Positions 1 through 5,546 of a stretch of DNA of 27,090 nucleotides are shown here, piece after piece. The notes under the pieces were generated by a model. That model saw only the letters and a program-made list of their open reading frames with translations. It ran no database searches and had not been told where the DNA came from. Every line of letters starts with the position of its first letter. Positions within the stretch are counted from its first letter, which is position 1. The position numbers and the translations under genes were made by a program. The DNA is from Thermococcus sp. (lineage in GTDB: Archaea; Methanobacteriota_B; Thermococci; Thermococcales; Thermococcaceae): the NCBI GenBank assembly GCA_027023165.1, contig JALVWX010000217.1, forward strand, positions 1 to 27,090. Reading direction: 5' to 3'.

Positions 1-876
1 ACACATGACAGACTCTATGCTCTCAAAGAAAGGCTTGGTGTTCCATTCTCCGAGCTTCTTACTTGGCTTGTGGACCTCGCGGAAGGAAAAATTGATGAAA
101 TGGAACTGAGGGCCAAGGTTAAACGCCTTAAGGAAGCCCTTGAGCGGGAGATAAAGGAGAAAGACCAGCTTCTAAGAGACTACGAGCGTTTGGTTAGAGA
201 TTACGAAAAACTCCAACTCAAGTATGAGGATTGCTGTCAGAAGCTTCAAGAATGCAAGAACAACAAGCCCAAGCTCGCCTCGAAGTGGTCTAAGATTCTC
301 CTCGCCATTCCCAAGGCCGTCGAAGAAGGCCTGACCTGGAACGACTTCATGCGGGACCTCGGAATCCTCGACCCGCAGGAGCAGGTAGCGGTAATGCAAC
401 GCTTCTTCATCACGATTGACGAGAACGGCAAGATTCCCGAAGTCATCAGGCCTTTGCAGGGCATCAAGGAGCTTGAGGGCATCGTCCTCTACCGGTCAAA
501 CGGTGAGAACGTCCGCTTCGCGAAGATTGTCAGGGAGGACACTCTCAAGGCCGCGAGGAGCATTGAGACCAAGAAGCCAAAGCCGGCCAAGGACGGCCAG
601 CCTGCCCTCGAGGTCCCGCGGGTGGAGGTGGAGAAGAGCCTCAAGGTCTGGCTGAAGCAGTACGAGGATTGGGCATCCGACTGGAGGACGAAGGAGAAGG
701 CTGAGCAGTTTATGAAGGGCGTGGGCAACAACGGCCTGCGCCGGCTGGTGAATGAGTACGGTTTCGATGTTGTGGCGGGAGTTATCGATTCTAACGCGGA
801 TTACAGGGCCTTGTTTGGCCCGTTTCTCGAGAAACTGAGGAAGAAACTGGAGGTGAAGGCCGATGTCAGGAGTTAG
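1..876 (+). CDS. Coiled-coil protein of the integrated element, 5' truncated by window
   Basis: The frame is open from base 1 to the TAG at 874-876, giving 291 visible residues. The true start is probably upstream of the window; a GTG at 70 is only the first internal candidate. Visible residues about 20-82 are charged and heptad-like, rich in K, E, R and L, and predict a coiled coil. A globular, helix-rich C-terminal part follows, with a proline/lysine-rich linker near visible residues 190-202. I do not recognise a family. It is the first visible gene of the operon and overlaps the next gene by 14 nt. A structural, DNA-binding or segregation role is possible, but nothing in the sequence decides it. 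Confidence 0.7.
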   Translation, partial: THDRLYALKERLGVPFSELLTWLVDLAEGKIDEMELRAKVKRLKEALEREIKEKDQLLRDYERLVRDYEKLQLKYEDCCQKLQECKNNKPKLASKWSKILLAIPKAVEEGLTWNDFMRDLGILDPQEQVAVMQRFFITIDENGKIPEVIRPLQGIKELEGIVLYRSNGENVRFAKIVREDTLKAARSIETKKPKPAKDGQPALEVPRVEVEKSLKVWLKQYEDWASDWRTKEKAEQFMKGVGNNGLRRLVNEYGFDVVAGVIDSNADYRALFGPFLEKLRKKLEVKADVRS

Positions 877-1342
877 GGTTCCGGTTAGAGTGCTGAAGCC
901 CCTCGCGAACTTCAAGGAGAGTGATATCATCCTCCTCCAGGAGAAGGACGTGAAGGCCCTCTGGAGCTACGGTCTCGTGGAAGTGGTTGATGAGACGAGC
1001 AGGATGGTGGGCGAAGTTGACAGGGTGTTAACTGAGGAGAAGGAGAACGAGCCGCTGTCAGAGCTTCCGGAGGGCCTCTATGAGAGGGCCGAGTTCTGGA
1101 TGTGGTACGCGGAGAACTACATCAGGCGGCATCCGGAAGACACCGATGCTATTGCCGTCAAGCTGGCGAAGCTCGCCACTTTGAGGAAGAAGGTTCAAGC
1201 GTTGAGGGCCATCAGGCTGAACAAGATTCTCAAGGCCGCCATGTTAAGGCCGCATTCTGAAACGATTCTTTCGCGTCTTTCGCCTGAGGAAGCTGAGGTT
1301 TACGAGTATCTCTCGGGCTTTGTTGAGAGGTGGTTGGAATGA
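863..1342 (+). CDS. Unrecognised helical protein, 159 aa
   Basis: The ATG at 863 follows GGAGGTGAA at suitable distance and lies inside the end of the upstream gene, so the two are probably translationally coupled. The N-terminal third (residues 1-50) has short beta-like stretches such as VRVPVRVLKP. The rest is predicted helical, including a tryptophan-rich segment (EFWMWYAENY) near residues 73-82 and a basic stretch (LRKKVQALRAIRLNK) near residues 109-123. No membrane segment or catalytic motif is visible and I recognise no family. The next gene starts within its stop codon (ATGA). It is probably an element-specific accessory or structural protein. Confidence 0.7.
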   Translation: MSGVRVPVRVLKPLANFKESDIILLQEKDVKALWSYGLVEVVDETSRMVGEVDRVLTEEKENEPLSELPEGLYERAEFWMWYAENYIRRHPEDTDAIAVKLAKLATLRKKVQALRAIRLNKILKAAMLRPHSETILSRLSPEEAEVYEYLSGFVERWLE

Positions 1343-1584
1343 CCGCGGAGGCGGATTTCTGGAGTTGGGTCGCCTCTGAGAAGGCGAAGCTGGATCGGAC
1401 CCTTGAGCAGGCGGAGGAAGTGCCGGACATCATCACGTGGCTGGAGCGGGAGATTCAGGTTGCTAGAGACACGGCGTTCTCGCTCTCGCTCAGGGGCGAG
1501 AACGGGGCCGAGTACTGGACGGGCTACGCGGACGCGCTGGAGGACCTGCTGAGGAAGATTCAGAGGCGGGAGGTGAGGGCATGA
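1339..1584 (+). CDS. Small helical acidic protein, 81 aa
   Basis: The ATG at 1339 overlaps the upstream TGA in ATGA and follows GAGGTGG. An in-frame upstream start at 1330 would lose this coupling. The 81-residue product is acidic and predicted almost fully helical, with aromatic residues in DFWSWV and EYWTGY. No domain is recognised. Its end overlaps the next start by 4 nt. It could be a small virion, partner or anti-host protein; the sequence gives no functional evidence beyond conserved operon-style packing. Confidence 0.6.
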   Translation: MTAEADFWSWVASEKAKLDRTLEQAEEVPDIITWLEREIQVARDTAFSLSLRGENGAEYWTGYADALEDLLRKIQRREVRA

Positions 1585-1814
1585 CTTGGGAGCCTAAAAA
1601 ATATACGCTCGTCCTCCAGGAGGACGGGAAGGAAATACTAAGGATGGAATTCGAGGGGAGAGTCATCAGCAATGGTTCAACATCTCTTGACGAGGAGAGT
1701 GTAAAAGCGAAGGTTTCTCACAAGCACCCTCTTGGCGTTATCTCCTTGGTCAGGTGGGCAGTTGAAGTCGTGGAGGACTACCCCGATGACGTGATTGAGG
1801 AGGCCTCGCCATGA
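1581..1814 (+). CDS. Small unrecognised protein, 77 aa
   Basis: The ATG at 1581 lies in an ATGA overlap and is preceded by GGAGGTGAGGGC, a strong ribosome site that recurs before several genes of this operon. The first half looks beta-rich, with alternating segments such as YTLVLQEDG and LRMEFEGRVI. The C-terminal half contains a hydrophobic helix-like stretch ending in acidic residues. No family is recognised and no catalytic or metal-binding motif is visible. It overlaps the next gene by 4 nt. It is most likely a small accessory protein of the element. Confidence 0.55.
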   Translation: MTWEPKKYTLVLQEDGKEILRMEFEGRVISNGSTSLDEESVKAKVSHKHPLGVISLVRWAVEVVEDYPDDVIEEASP

Positions 1815-1999
1815 TTCTCCGCACGCCTTCCTCAATGAAGGTGCTCGAGGTCCTCGAGCAGGGGCCGGCGACGTTCAGCGAGCTCGTCAGGAGGACTGGC
1901 CTGCCCGCCAAAGACGTGGCTGGAGCGCTTGACCAGCCCGGCAGGAAGGGACTCGTCGTCAAGGGGGAGTACTGGTTCGAGCTGGAGGTGAGGGCATGA
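1811..1999 (+). CDS. Minimal winged-helix DNA-binding protein, 62 aa
   Basis: The ATG at 1811 overlaps the previous stop by 4 nt. Residues 9-62 read like a compact winged helix: a helix with MKVLEVLEQGP, a turn, the probable recognition region FSELVRRTGLPAKDVAGAL, then a hydrophobic wing (GLVVKGEYWFELEV). This resembles the cores of MarR/ArsR-like regulators but is shorter than most. A second ATG at 1835 could give a 54-aa form, but the ATGA coupling favours 1811. It probably binds DNA as a small regulator of the element; its target is unknown. Confidence 0.6.
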   Translation: MILRTPSSMKVLEVLEQGPATFSELVRRTGLPAKDVAGALDQPGRKGLVVKGEYWFELEVRA

Positions 2000-2163
2000 G
2001 CGTGATGATTGTCAGGCTCTGGCACAAAGGACGGATGTACGAGCAGTATTCACTCATTGGCTCGAGGAGAGTGAGAAACGCGGAAGAATTGAGGAAGCTT
2101 GAGGAGCACTATGATGTCGAGTTTTGGGGCATGGTTCCAGATGAAGAGGAGGGTCGTTCATGA
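1996..2163 (+). CDS. Small unrecognised protein, 55 aa
   Basis: This short gene fills what would otherwise be a 160-nt hole in the operon. The ATG at 1996 overlaps the preceding TGA in ATGA and follows GGAGGTGAGGGC, the same ribosome site used at 1581. The frame is open to a TGA at 2161-2163, which again overlaps the next ATG at 2160. The product begins MSVMIVRLWHKGRMYEQYSL and ends in an acidic tail. It appears to have a beta-hairpin-like start followed by a charged helix. No family is recognised. Exact stop/start overlaps on both sides are the main evidence that it is real. Confidence 0.6.
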   Translation: MSVMIVRLWHKGRMYEQYSLIGSRRVRNAEELRKLEEHYDVEFWGMVPDEEEGRS

Positions 2164-2453
2164 GCTGGCTTCGTGTTCGCGCGCCTCACTTCTCGAGGGG
2201 CACTAGAATCGTGGACTTGAGCAAGGTGGCGGCGCTCAGCGTGATTGAAAATGACGAGAAGACGGTCATTGAATTAAGGAGCGCAAACGACTCCACGTTA
2301 GCGCAGGTAATAGCGAAAAAGGACGAGGCGGAGCGCGTGATTGACGCGCTAACCCTCCTCATCGAGCAGTCAAAGCAATTCAGCGACGCGAGGATATTCA
2401 CCCTCGAGGAGGTCCTCAATGACAGCACTCCCGAGCAGGGGGTGTGGGCATGA
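2160..2453 (+). CDS. Unrecognised protein, 97 aa
   Basis: The ATG at 2160 overlaps the stop of the 55-aa gene by 4 nt and follows GAGGAGGGTCGTTC. Residues 1-50 alternate in a beta-like way (RIVDLSKVAALSVIENDEKT, then VIELRSAN). They are followed by a helix (IAKKDEAERVIDALTLLIEQ) and an acidic tail. The first half resembles small PH-like or single-strand-binding-like folds in general character only, and I do not assign a family. The next gene begins at 2450, again in ATGA. Confidence 0.55.
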   Translation: MSWLRVRAPHFSRGTRIVDLSKVAALSVIENDEKTVIELRSANDSTLAQVIAKKDEAERVIDALTLLIEQSKQFSDARIFTLEEVLNDSTPEQGVWA

Positions 2454-2869
2454 CTTTCCGCCCTGCCGTGAAGCACCTCCGCCTTTCCGAGGAAGTCCAG
2501 GCCAAGTGGCAAGAGGCGGTTGAAGAGTTCAACGCTCTCAAGGTTCAAGTCCTTATCGATGACGACGAGCTGCCGGAAAATGCGGCCAATGTTGTCGAGC
2601 TGGAACGGCTCCAGGCTGTCCTGGAGGACGCGCCGGTCCCCTCGAGGGTGTACGTGGACGGGAAGGTGTACAAGGTCAAGCTGAGGAAGCGCGTCTCGAG
2701 GGAGGAGTACAAGGCCCTCATGGGCGAGTTAGAGAAGATTAGCAGGACCTGGTGGGACAGAAGTGAGCGCGTCATCAAGGTACTGAGGTACGAGGAGCAG
2801 CAGGTGAGTGAGGAAGAGCTCCTCGAGGTTGAAGAGATCGTCGTCGCGCCCAAGGAGGTGAGAGCTTGA
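2450..2869 (+). CDS. Unrecognised acidic helical protein, 139 aa
   Basis: The ATG at 2450 forms ATGA with the preceding stop, so I prefer it to the in-frame GTG at 2444. The product has a helical N-terminus (residues 8-34) and a short acidic segment with DDDELPE near residues 38-44. A beta-like patch, VYVDGKVYKVKLRKRV, lies near residues 67-82. The C-terminal half is long, helical and strongly acidic and ends VVAPKEVRA. No enzyme motif or membrane span is seen. Its last codons carry the ribosome site for the Cas4-like gene, with the TTG start overlapping its TGA. Confidence 0.6.
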   Translation: MTFRPAVKHLRLSEEVQAKWQEAVEEFNALKVQVLIDDDELPENAANVVELERLQAVLEDAPVPSRVYVDGKVYKVKLRKRVSREEYKALMGELEKISRTWWDRSERVIKVLRYEEQQVSEEELLEVEEIVVAPKEVRA

Positions 2870-3531
2870 ATATTGATTCCCTTATTATCTCGGTGTCAAA
2901 TGATGTGAACGAGCTTCCAGAACCCATTAAACGCCATATTGAGGAGATAACTTCAAGTGAGTACACTCATCGAGACGGCGAGGTTCACGTGACTGAACTC
3001 CTGTACTGCCTCCGCAAGGCCTATTACAGGCGCATGGCTGAGAAGAACGGGGAAAATGTCGAGAAAGAGCTTAAGAACAGGTGGTGGCTGTACCGGGGAG
3101 TGGTCTTTGACGAGCTGTGGACTGGATTATTCCCGAAAAACCAGGTCCGCATAACCCACCGTATTCCTGACGGGCCGGTAATAGCGGGCAAGATTGACTT
3201 CATTTACAATGACACGGTTTATGACCTGAAGACCATCAGCAATGAATACGCCGTCCGCGACGGCCCGAAGGAGGAGCACGTGAAGCAGGTCCTCTTCTAT
3301 GCTTGGGTGAACAACACTCCAAAGGCCGGTCTGATCTATGTCTGGCTTGGAGGTGTCAAGATTTTCCTCATCGACACTTCAAGGGCCTATGAGGTCGTCA
3401 AGGAGCTCGAGGAACGTGCCATGAAGCTTTGGACGGCACTCAGGAAGATGGAGCCGCCAGAGCGGGAGGAAAGCTGGCAGTGCAAATACTGCGAGTTCAA
3501 AGACATTTGCCTCAGGGGAGGGATTGAGTGA
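2866..3531 (+). CDS. Cas4/RecB-like PD-(D/E)XK nuclease with cysteine cluster
   Basis: The likely start is TTG at 2866, placed by GGAGGTGAGAGC and an overlap with the upstream TGA (TTGA). Residues 109-122 hold a RecB-type core: GKIDF with D111, then YDLKT with D120 and K122. Q141 and Y145 in QVLFYAW form the following helix motif. Four cysteines (C48 in LLYCLRKAYY; C206, C209 and C215 in CKYCEFKDIC) are arranged as in Cas4 and AddB-like iron-sulphur nucleases. These families degrade or trim DNA ends. No cas1 or cas2 is near, so a role in replication, recombination or anti-CRISPR-type interference is more likely than spacer acquisition. The assignment to the superfamily is solid; the biological role is inferred. 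Confidence 0.82.
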   Translation: MNIDSLIISVSNDVNELPEPIKRHIEEITSSEYTHRDGEVHVTELLYCLRKAYYRRMAEKNGENVEKELKNRWWLYRGVVFDELWTGLFPKNQVRITHRIPDGPVIAGKIDFIYNDTVYDLKTISNEYAVRDGPKEEHVKQVLFYAWVNNTPKAGLIYVWLGGVKIFLIDTSRAYEVVKELEERAMKLWTALRKMEPPEREESWQCKYCEFKDICLRGGIE

Positions 3532-4283
3532 TGGTCCAGAGGGTTTTCCTCGCTCTCGAAGGTTCGGGAACTGACAAGAAAGTTGACTGGCCGTATGTGC
3601 TCATCTCAGCCGCAACGCTGTGGACTGGCAAAAAATTCAAGCCGCTGCGCACTCACGAGAGTGTCAAAGAACTCTTCCTCGACAGTGGCGGCTTCTCATT
3701 CTTCTCCCGCTATGGCGAGTATCCGTACACTTGCCTGCAACTCTGGCGCCTCGCGAGGAAGTTGAACGCGAACTACGTCGCCATAATGGACTACCCTTGT
3801 GAGCCTGGCGTGAACCGCGAGCGCTACAAGACAAACATCGAGAGGATCGAGCGTACGATTGAGAACGGCATGAAGTGTCTGGACCTAGATGGTGTGAATT
3901 GGGTCATGGTGATTCAGGGCTACACGGTAGATGAATACCTCTATGCGATTGACAGGATCCGCGAGCAGGGCCTTCTCACTGATGTCATGGCAATTGGTAC
4001 TCTCTGCACGCGCAGGAGTATCTCGGCGGCCAGAGAGGCCATACTTGCTATCAGGAAAGCTGTTCCAGGGTGGGTCAAGCTCCATGGTTTTGGCGTCGAC
4101 CTTCGTTTCCTCCGGGATCCCGCGATTTTCCACGCGCTCTACTCTACTGATACGGGGGCCTGGAAGGGGTTCATGCCAATGAAGGAGATCGAGAAGCTCC
4201 AATACCTCGAGCAGTACAAGATGAAGTTGAGCGCGGTGATGGACTTCCACTCCCGCCAGAAGAGGCTTGTGGAGGTGGTCTGA
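3531..4283 (+). CDS. TGT-superfamily protein, DpdA-like DNA 7-deazaguanine transglycosylase candidate
   Basis: The 250-aa product carries the tRNA-guanine transglycosylase pattern in order: DSGGF at 51-55, an aspartate in MDYPC (D87), the glutamine of VIQG (Q129), MAIG at 153-156, and a late aspartate in STDTGAW (D207). D207 sits where the catalytic nucleophile is expected. TGT enzymes replace a guanine base with a 7-deazaguanine such as preQ0. The protein lacks the CxCxxC zinc motif of ordinary TGT and the RNA-binding PUA domain of archaeal TGT. It is short like the phage DpdA proteins that modify DNA. Its setting, between two nuclease-like genes in an integrated element, supports DNA as substrate. 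The start is ATG at 3531, overlapping the upstream TGA by 1 nt. Superfamily assignment is strong; the DNA substrate is inferred. Confidence 0.78.
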   Translation: MVQRVFLALEGSGTDKKVDWPYVLISAATLWTGKKFKPLRTHESVKELFLDSGGFSFFSRYGEYPYTCLQLWRLARKLNANYVAIMDYPCEPGVNRERYKTNIERIERTIENGMKCLDLDGVNWVMVIQGYTVDEYLYAIDRIREQGLLTDVMAIGTLCTRRSISAAREAILAIRKAVPGWVKLHGFGVDLRFLRDPAIFHALYSTDTGAWKGFMPMKEIEKLQYLEQYKMKLSAVMDFHSRQKRLVEVV

Positions 4284-4837
4284 TGGCCAGCCGGACGGCT
4301 TTCGTGTATGATTCCTCCTTCCCTCTTCACCAGCTTGAGACGTTCTTCATCAGGCACTCGAAGGATGTCTTCAACAGGCTGGAGTTCAGCAGGGCGCTTG
4401 AGGCGGCGAGGGCCCTCTCGGACAGGAGACACTTCGTGAAGGTTATGGACATTGACGCGCTAGTCGTCGTTGATAACGTCATTAGGGCTGGCTTTGAGAT
4501 CAAGACCCTCAGAGAGAGCGTAGTGAATTACCGCGACGCTACGGGTTCCTATGTGAAGGTGAATGGCAACCAGTACAAGACTTACATGGACTTCGTGAGG
4601 CGGACGGGGATTGACGTGTATTACCTCGTTCGCGTGCAGGGCCAGCGTGGAGTCTACTTCTACCTGTGGAGTGTTCTCCGGGCGCCGGTTCGGTTCGAGT
4701 GGCTCGGGAGCAGGGAGCACGGGACGTATGATTACTATGCTCTTGTTAGGCGGGAGAAGGTGGCGAGGCTCAGTGAGGGTGAGTTGGCTAAAACGCTCAG
4801 GGACATCCTGCTCGAAGGGGGCGCGGGTGATGGCTAA
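4283..4837 (+). CDS. PD-(D/E)XK nuclease-like protein, 184 aa
   Basis: The ATG at 4283 overlaps the DpdA-like stop in TGATG, so expression is coupled. A restriction-endonuclease-like core is visible: D58 in DIDALVVV, then E72 and K74 in FEIK. This D-x13-ExK spacing is flanked by hydrophobic strands. A following helix has Q97 and K99 in NQYKTYMDFVRRTG, and a strand YYLVRV comes next. The order resembles Hjc resolvases and NERD/Mrr-like nucleases. The N-terminal 50 residues and the C-terminal helix are not recognised. It could be a resolvase, a restriction-like enzyme or a modification-linked nuclease. No assigned family is evident, so the nuclease call rests on the motif pattern alone. Confidence 0.6.
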   Translation: MASRTAFVYDSSFPLHQLETFFIRHSKDVFNRLEFSRALEAARALSDRRHFVKVMDIDALVVVDNVIRAGFEIKTLRESVVNYRDATGSYVKVNGNQYKTYMDFVRRTGIDVYYLVRVQGQRGVYFYLWSVLRAPVRFEWLGSREHGTYDYYALVRREKVARLSEGELAKTLRDILLEGGAGDG

Positions 4838-4907
4838 GTGGATTCGCCGAGCTGTGTGGTTTGAGGAGAACATAAGAGAACAGTTCGGTATAGGCAGAAT
4901 TCCTTAG
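4830..4907 (+). CDS. Possible 25-aa peptide at operon end
   Basis: An ATG at 4830 overlaps the end of the nuclease-like gene by 8 nt and opens a 25-codon frame, MAKWIRRAVWFEENIREQFG and five more residues, ending at TAG 4905-4907. The peptide is amphipathic and could form one helix. Overlap in the same style as the rest of the operon supports it, but its short length gives little evidence. It may also be the fortuitous tail of the operon transcript. Confidence 0.3.
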   Translation: MAKWIRRAVWFEENIREQFGIGRIP

Positions 4908-4937
4908 GGAGGTGGAGATATGACCCACGTTAACTTT

Positions 4938-4947
4938 CATACGTATG
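4938..4947. promoter_or_regulatory. Palindrome CATACGTATG flanked by GTTAAC repeats
   Basis: A perfect 10-bp palindrome sits between two GTTAAC hexamers at 4929 and 4947. The AT-rich symmetry between the end of the long operon and the regulator gene makes it a plausible protein-binding site, for example for the winged-helix protein encoded at 5135. No functional evidence is available. Confidence 0.3.
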
Positions 4948-4979
4948 TTAACAGCGATAATAACGCCTCCTGTATAGTA

Positions 4980-4991
4980 TCATTCTTTTTC
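4980..4991 (+). terminator. Oligo-T tract, possible operon terminator
   Basis: ATTCTTTTTCC lies about 75 nt after the last operon gene. Archaeal RNA polymerase terminates mainly at oligo-T tracts, so this is the most likely end of the long operon. It is weaker than a run of six or more T. Confidence 0.3.
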
Positions 4992-5022
4992 CAGAACCTT
5001 TCCCGTGTGACCAACTCTAATC

Positions 5023-5037
5023 GCCGGAAAACCCGGC
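5023..5037. repeat. Small hairpin GCCGG-AAAAC-CCGGC
   Basis: A perfect 5-bp GC stem with a 5-nt loop lies about 55 nt before the winged-helix gene's TATA element. It could be an operator or an RNA hairpin. It is too short to exclude chance. Confidence 0.3.
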
Positions 5038-5090
5038 ATAATATACACCACCTGTACCTATTCCACCCAACTCCAGAAGAGTCCCGGCAC

Positions 5091-5104
5091 CTGAAAAATA
5101 TAAG
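5091..5104 (+). promoter_or_regulatory. Promoter of the winged-helix gene
   Basis: CTGAAAAATATAAG matches an archaeal BRE plus TATA element. Its centre near 5100 predicts a start about 5126, a short leader carrying GAGGTGG at 5128-5134, and the ATG at 5135. Confidence 0.6.
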
Positions 5105-5134
5105 TCCCGTAAACGAAGTAACAGAGGTGGTATA

Positions 5135-5488
5135 ATGCCCCGCAGGAGAAAGTTTCCAGACTATGTTGAGATAAGAGTTCCAGTCTATCAGCCACCCTCC
5201 AGCACCCTCGAACTCCTCTTCGAGGGCAAAACCCTCGAAATAGCCAAGAGGCTCGTCGAGTACTTGAAAAAGAACGGCGGCCTCTTCAAAGACGAGTACC
5301 AGGAAGCCCTCGGCATTGATGGTGCTGATAAGGTCCTCTACTTCAGGGTCTTGAAGAAGCTCCTGGCCCTCGGAATGGTTTACGAGGACCGCGGGATGTA
5401 CAAACTCTCAGACCGTTTCTCTGAGAGAATGGAGAACCTGGCCAAGATGTGGAAGTTTGAGATTGGCAAAGTCGCTGAGCTGTGGTGA
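5135..5488 (+). CDS. Winged-helix DNA-binding protein, 117 aa
   Basis: The ATG at 5135 follows GAGGTGG and its own promoter. The N-terminus is basic (MPRRRKF). Residues 25-105 read as a winged helix: LEIAKRLVEYLKKNGGLFKD, a second helix with YQEALGI, a probable recognition helix VLYFRVLKKLLALGM, and a wing with VYEDRGMYKLSD. A C-terminal helix follows. The family is not recognised. It stands apart from the long operon and just before int(N), where archaeal elements commonly place regulators or excision factors. Autoregulation through the nearby palindromes is possible but unproven. Confidence 0.7.
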   Translation: MPRRRKFPDYVEIRVPVYQPPSSTLELLFEGKTLEIAKRLVEYLKKNGGLFKDEYQEALGIDGADKVLYFRVLKKLLALGMVYEDRGMYKLSDRFSERMENLAKMWKFEIGKVAELW

Positions 5489-5546
5489 GCCTCATGACCG
5501 CAGTCCTAATAACCCGCGAAGTTGCACTCCGTAGCGGTGGGACAAC

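Larger units (their letters stand above)
4908..5134. other. Intergenic region of the element
   Basis: These 227 bases are more AT-rich than their neighbours. They hold a palindrome (CATACGTATG, 4938-4947) flanked by GTTAAC at 4929-4934 and 4947-4952. There is also a T-rich tract at 4984-4990, a GCCGG/CCGGC hairpin at 5023-5037, and the promoter of the winged-helix gene. A 71-codon frame at 4920-5135 has a good ribosome site, GGAGGTG at 4910-4916, but its His/Asn/Ser-rich translation is unlike any neighbour. I leave it as an unlikely gene. Confidence 0.5.

Noticed and set aside
822..835. 14-bp palindrome GTTTCTCGAGAAAC inside the first gene
   Set aside because: It lies within codons for FLEK and such CTCGAG-centred repeats recur by codon preference; no supporting context.
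4920..5135. 71-codon + frame with a good ribosome site
   Set aside because: Composition (many His, Asn, Ser) differs from all neighbours and the frame contains the promoter and palindromes of the next gene. Kept only as a low-interest observation.
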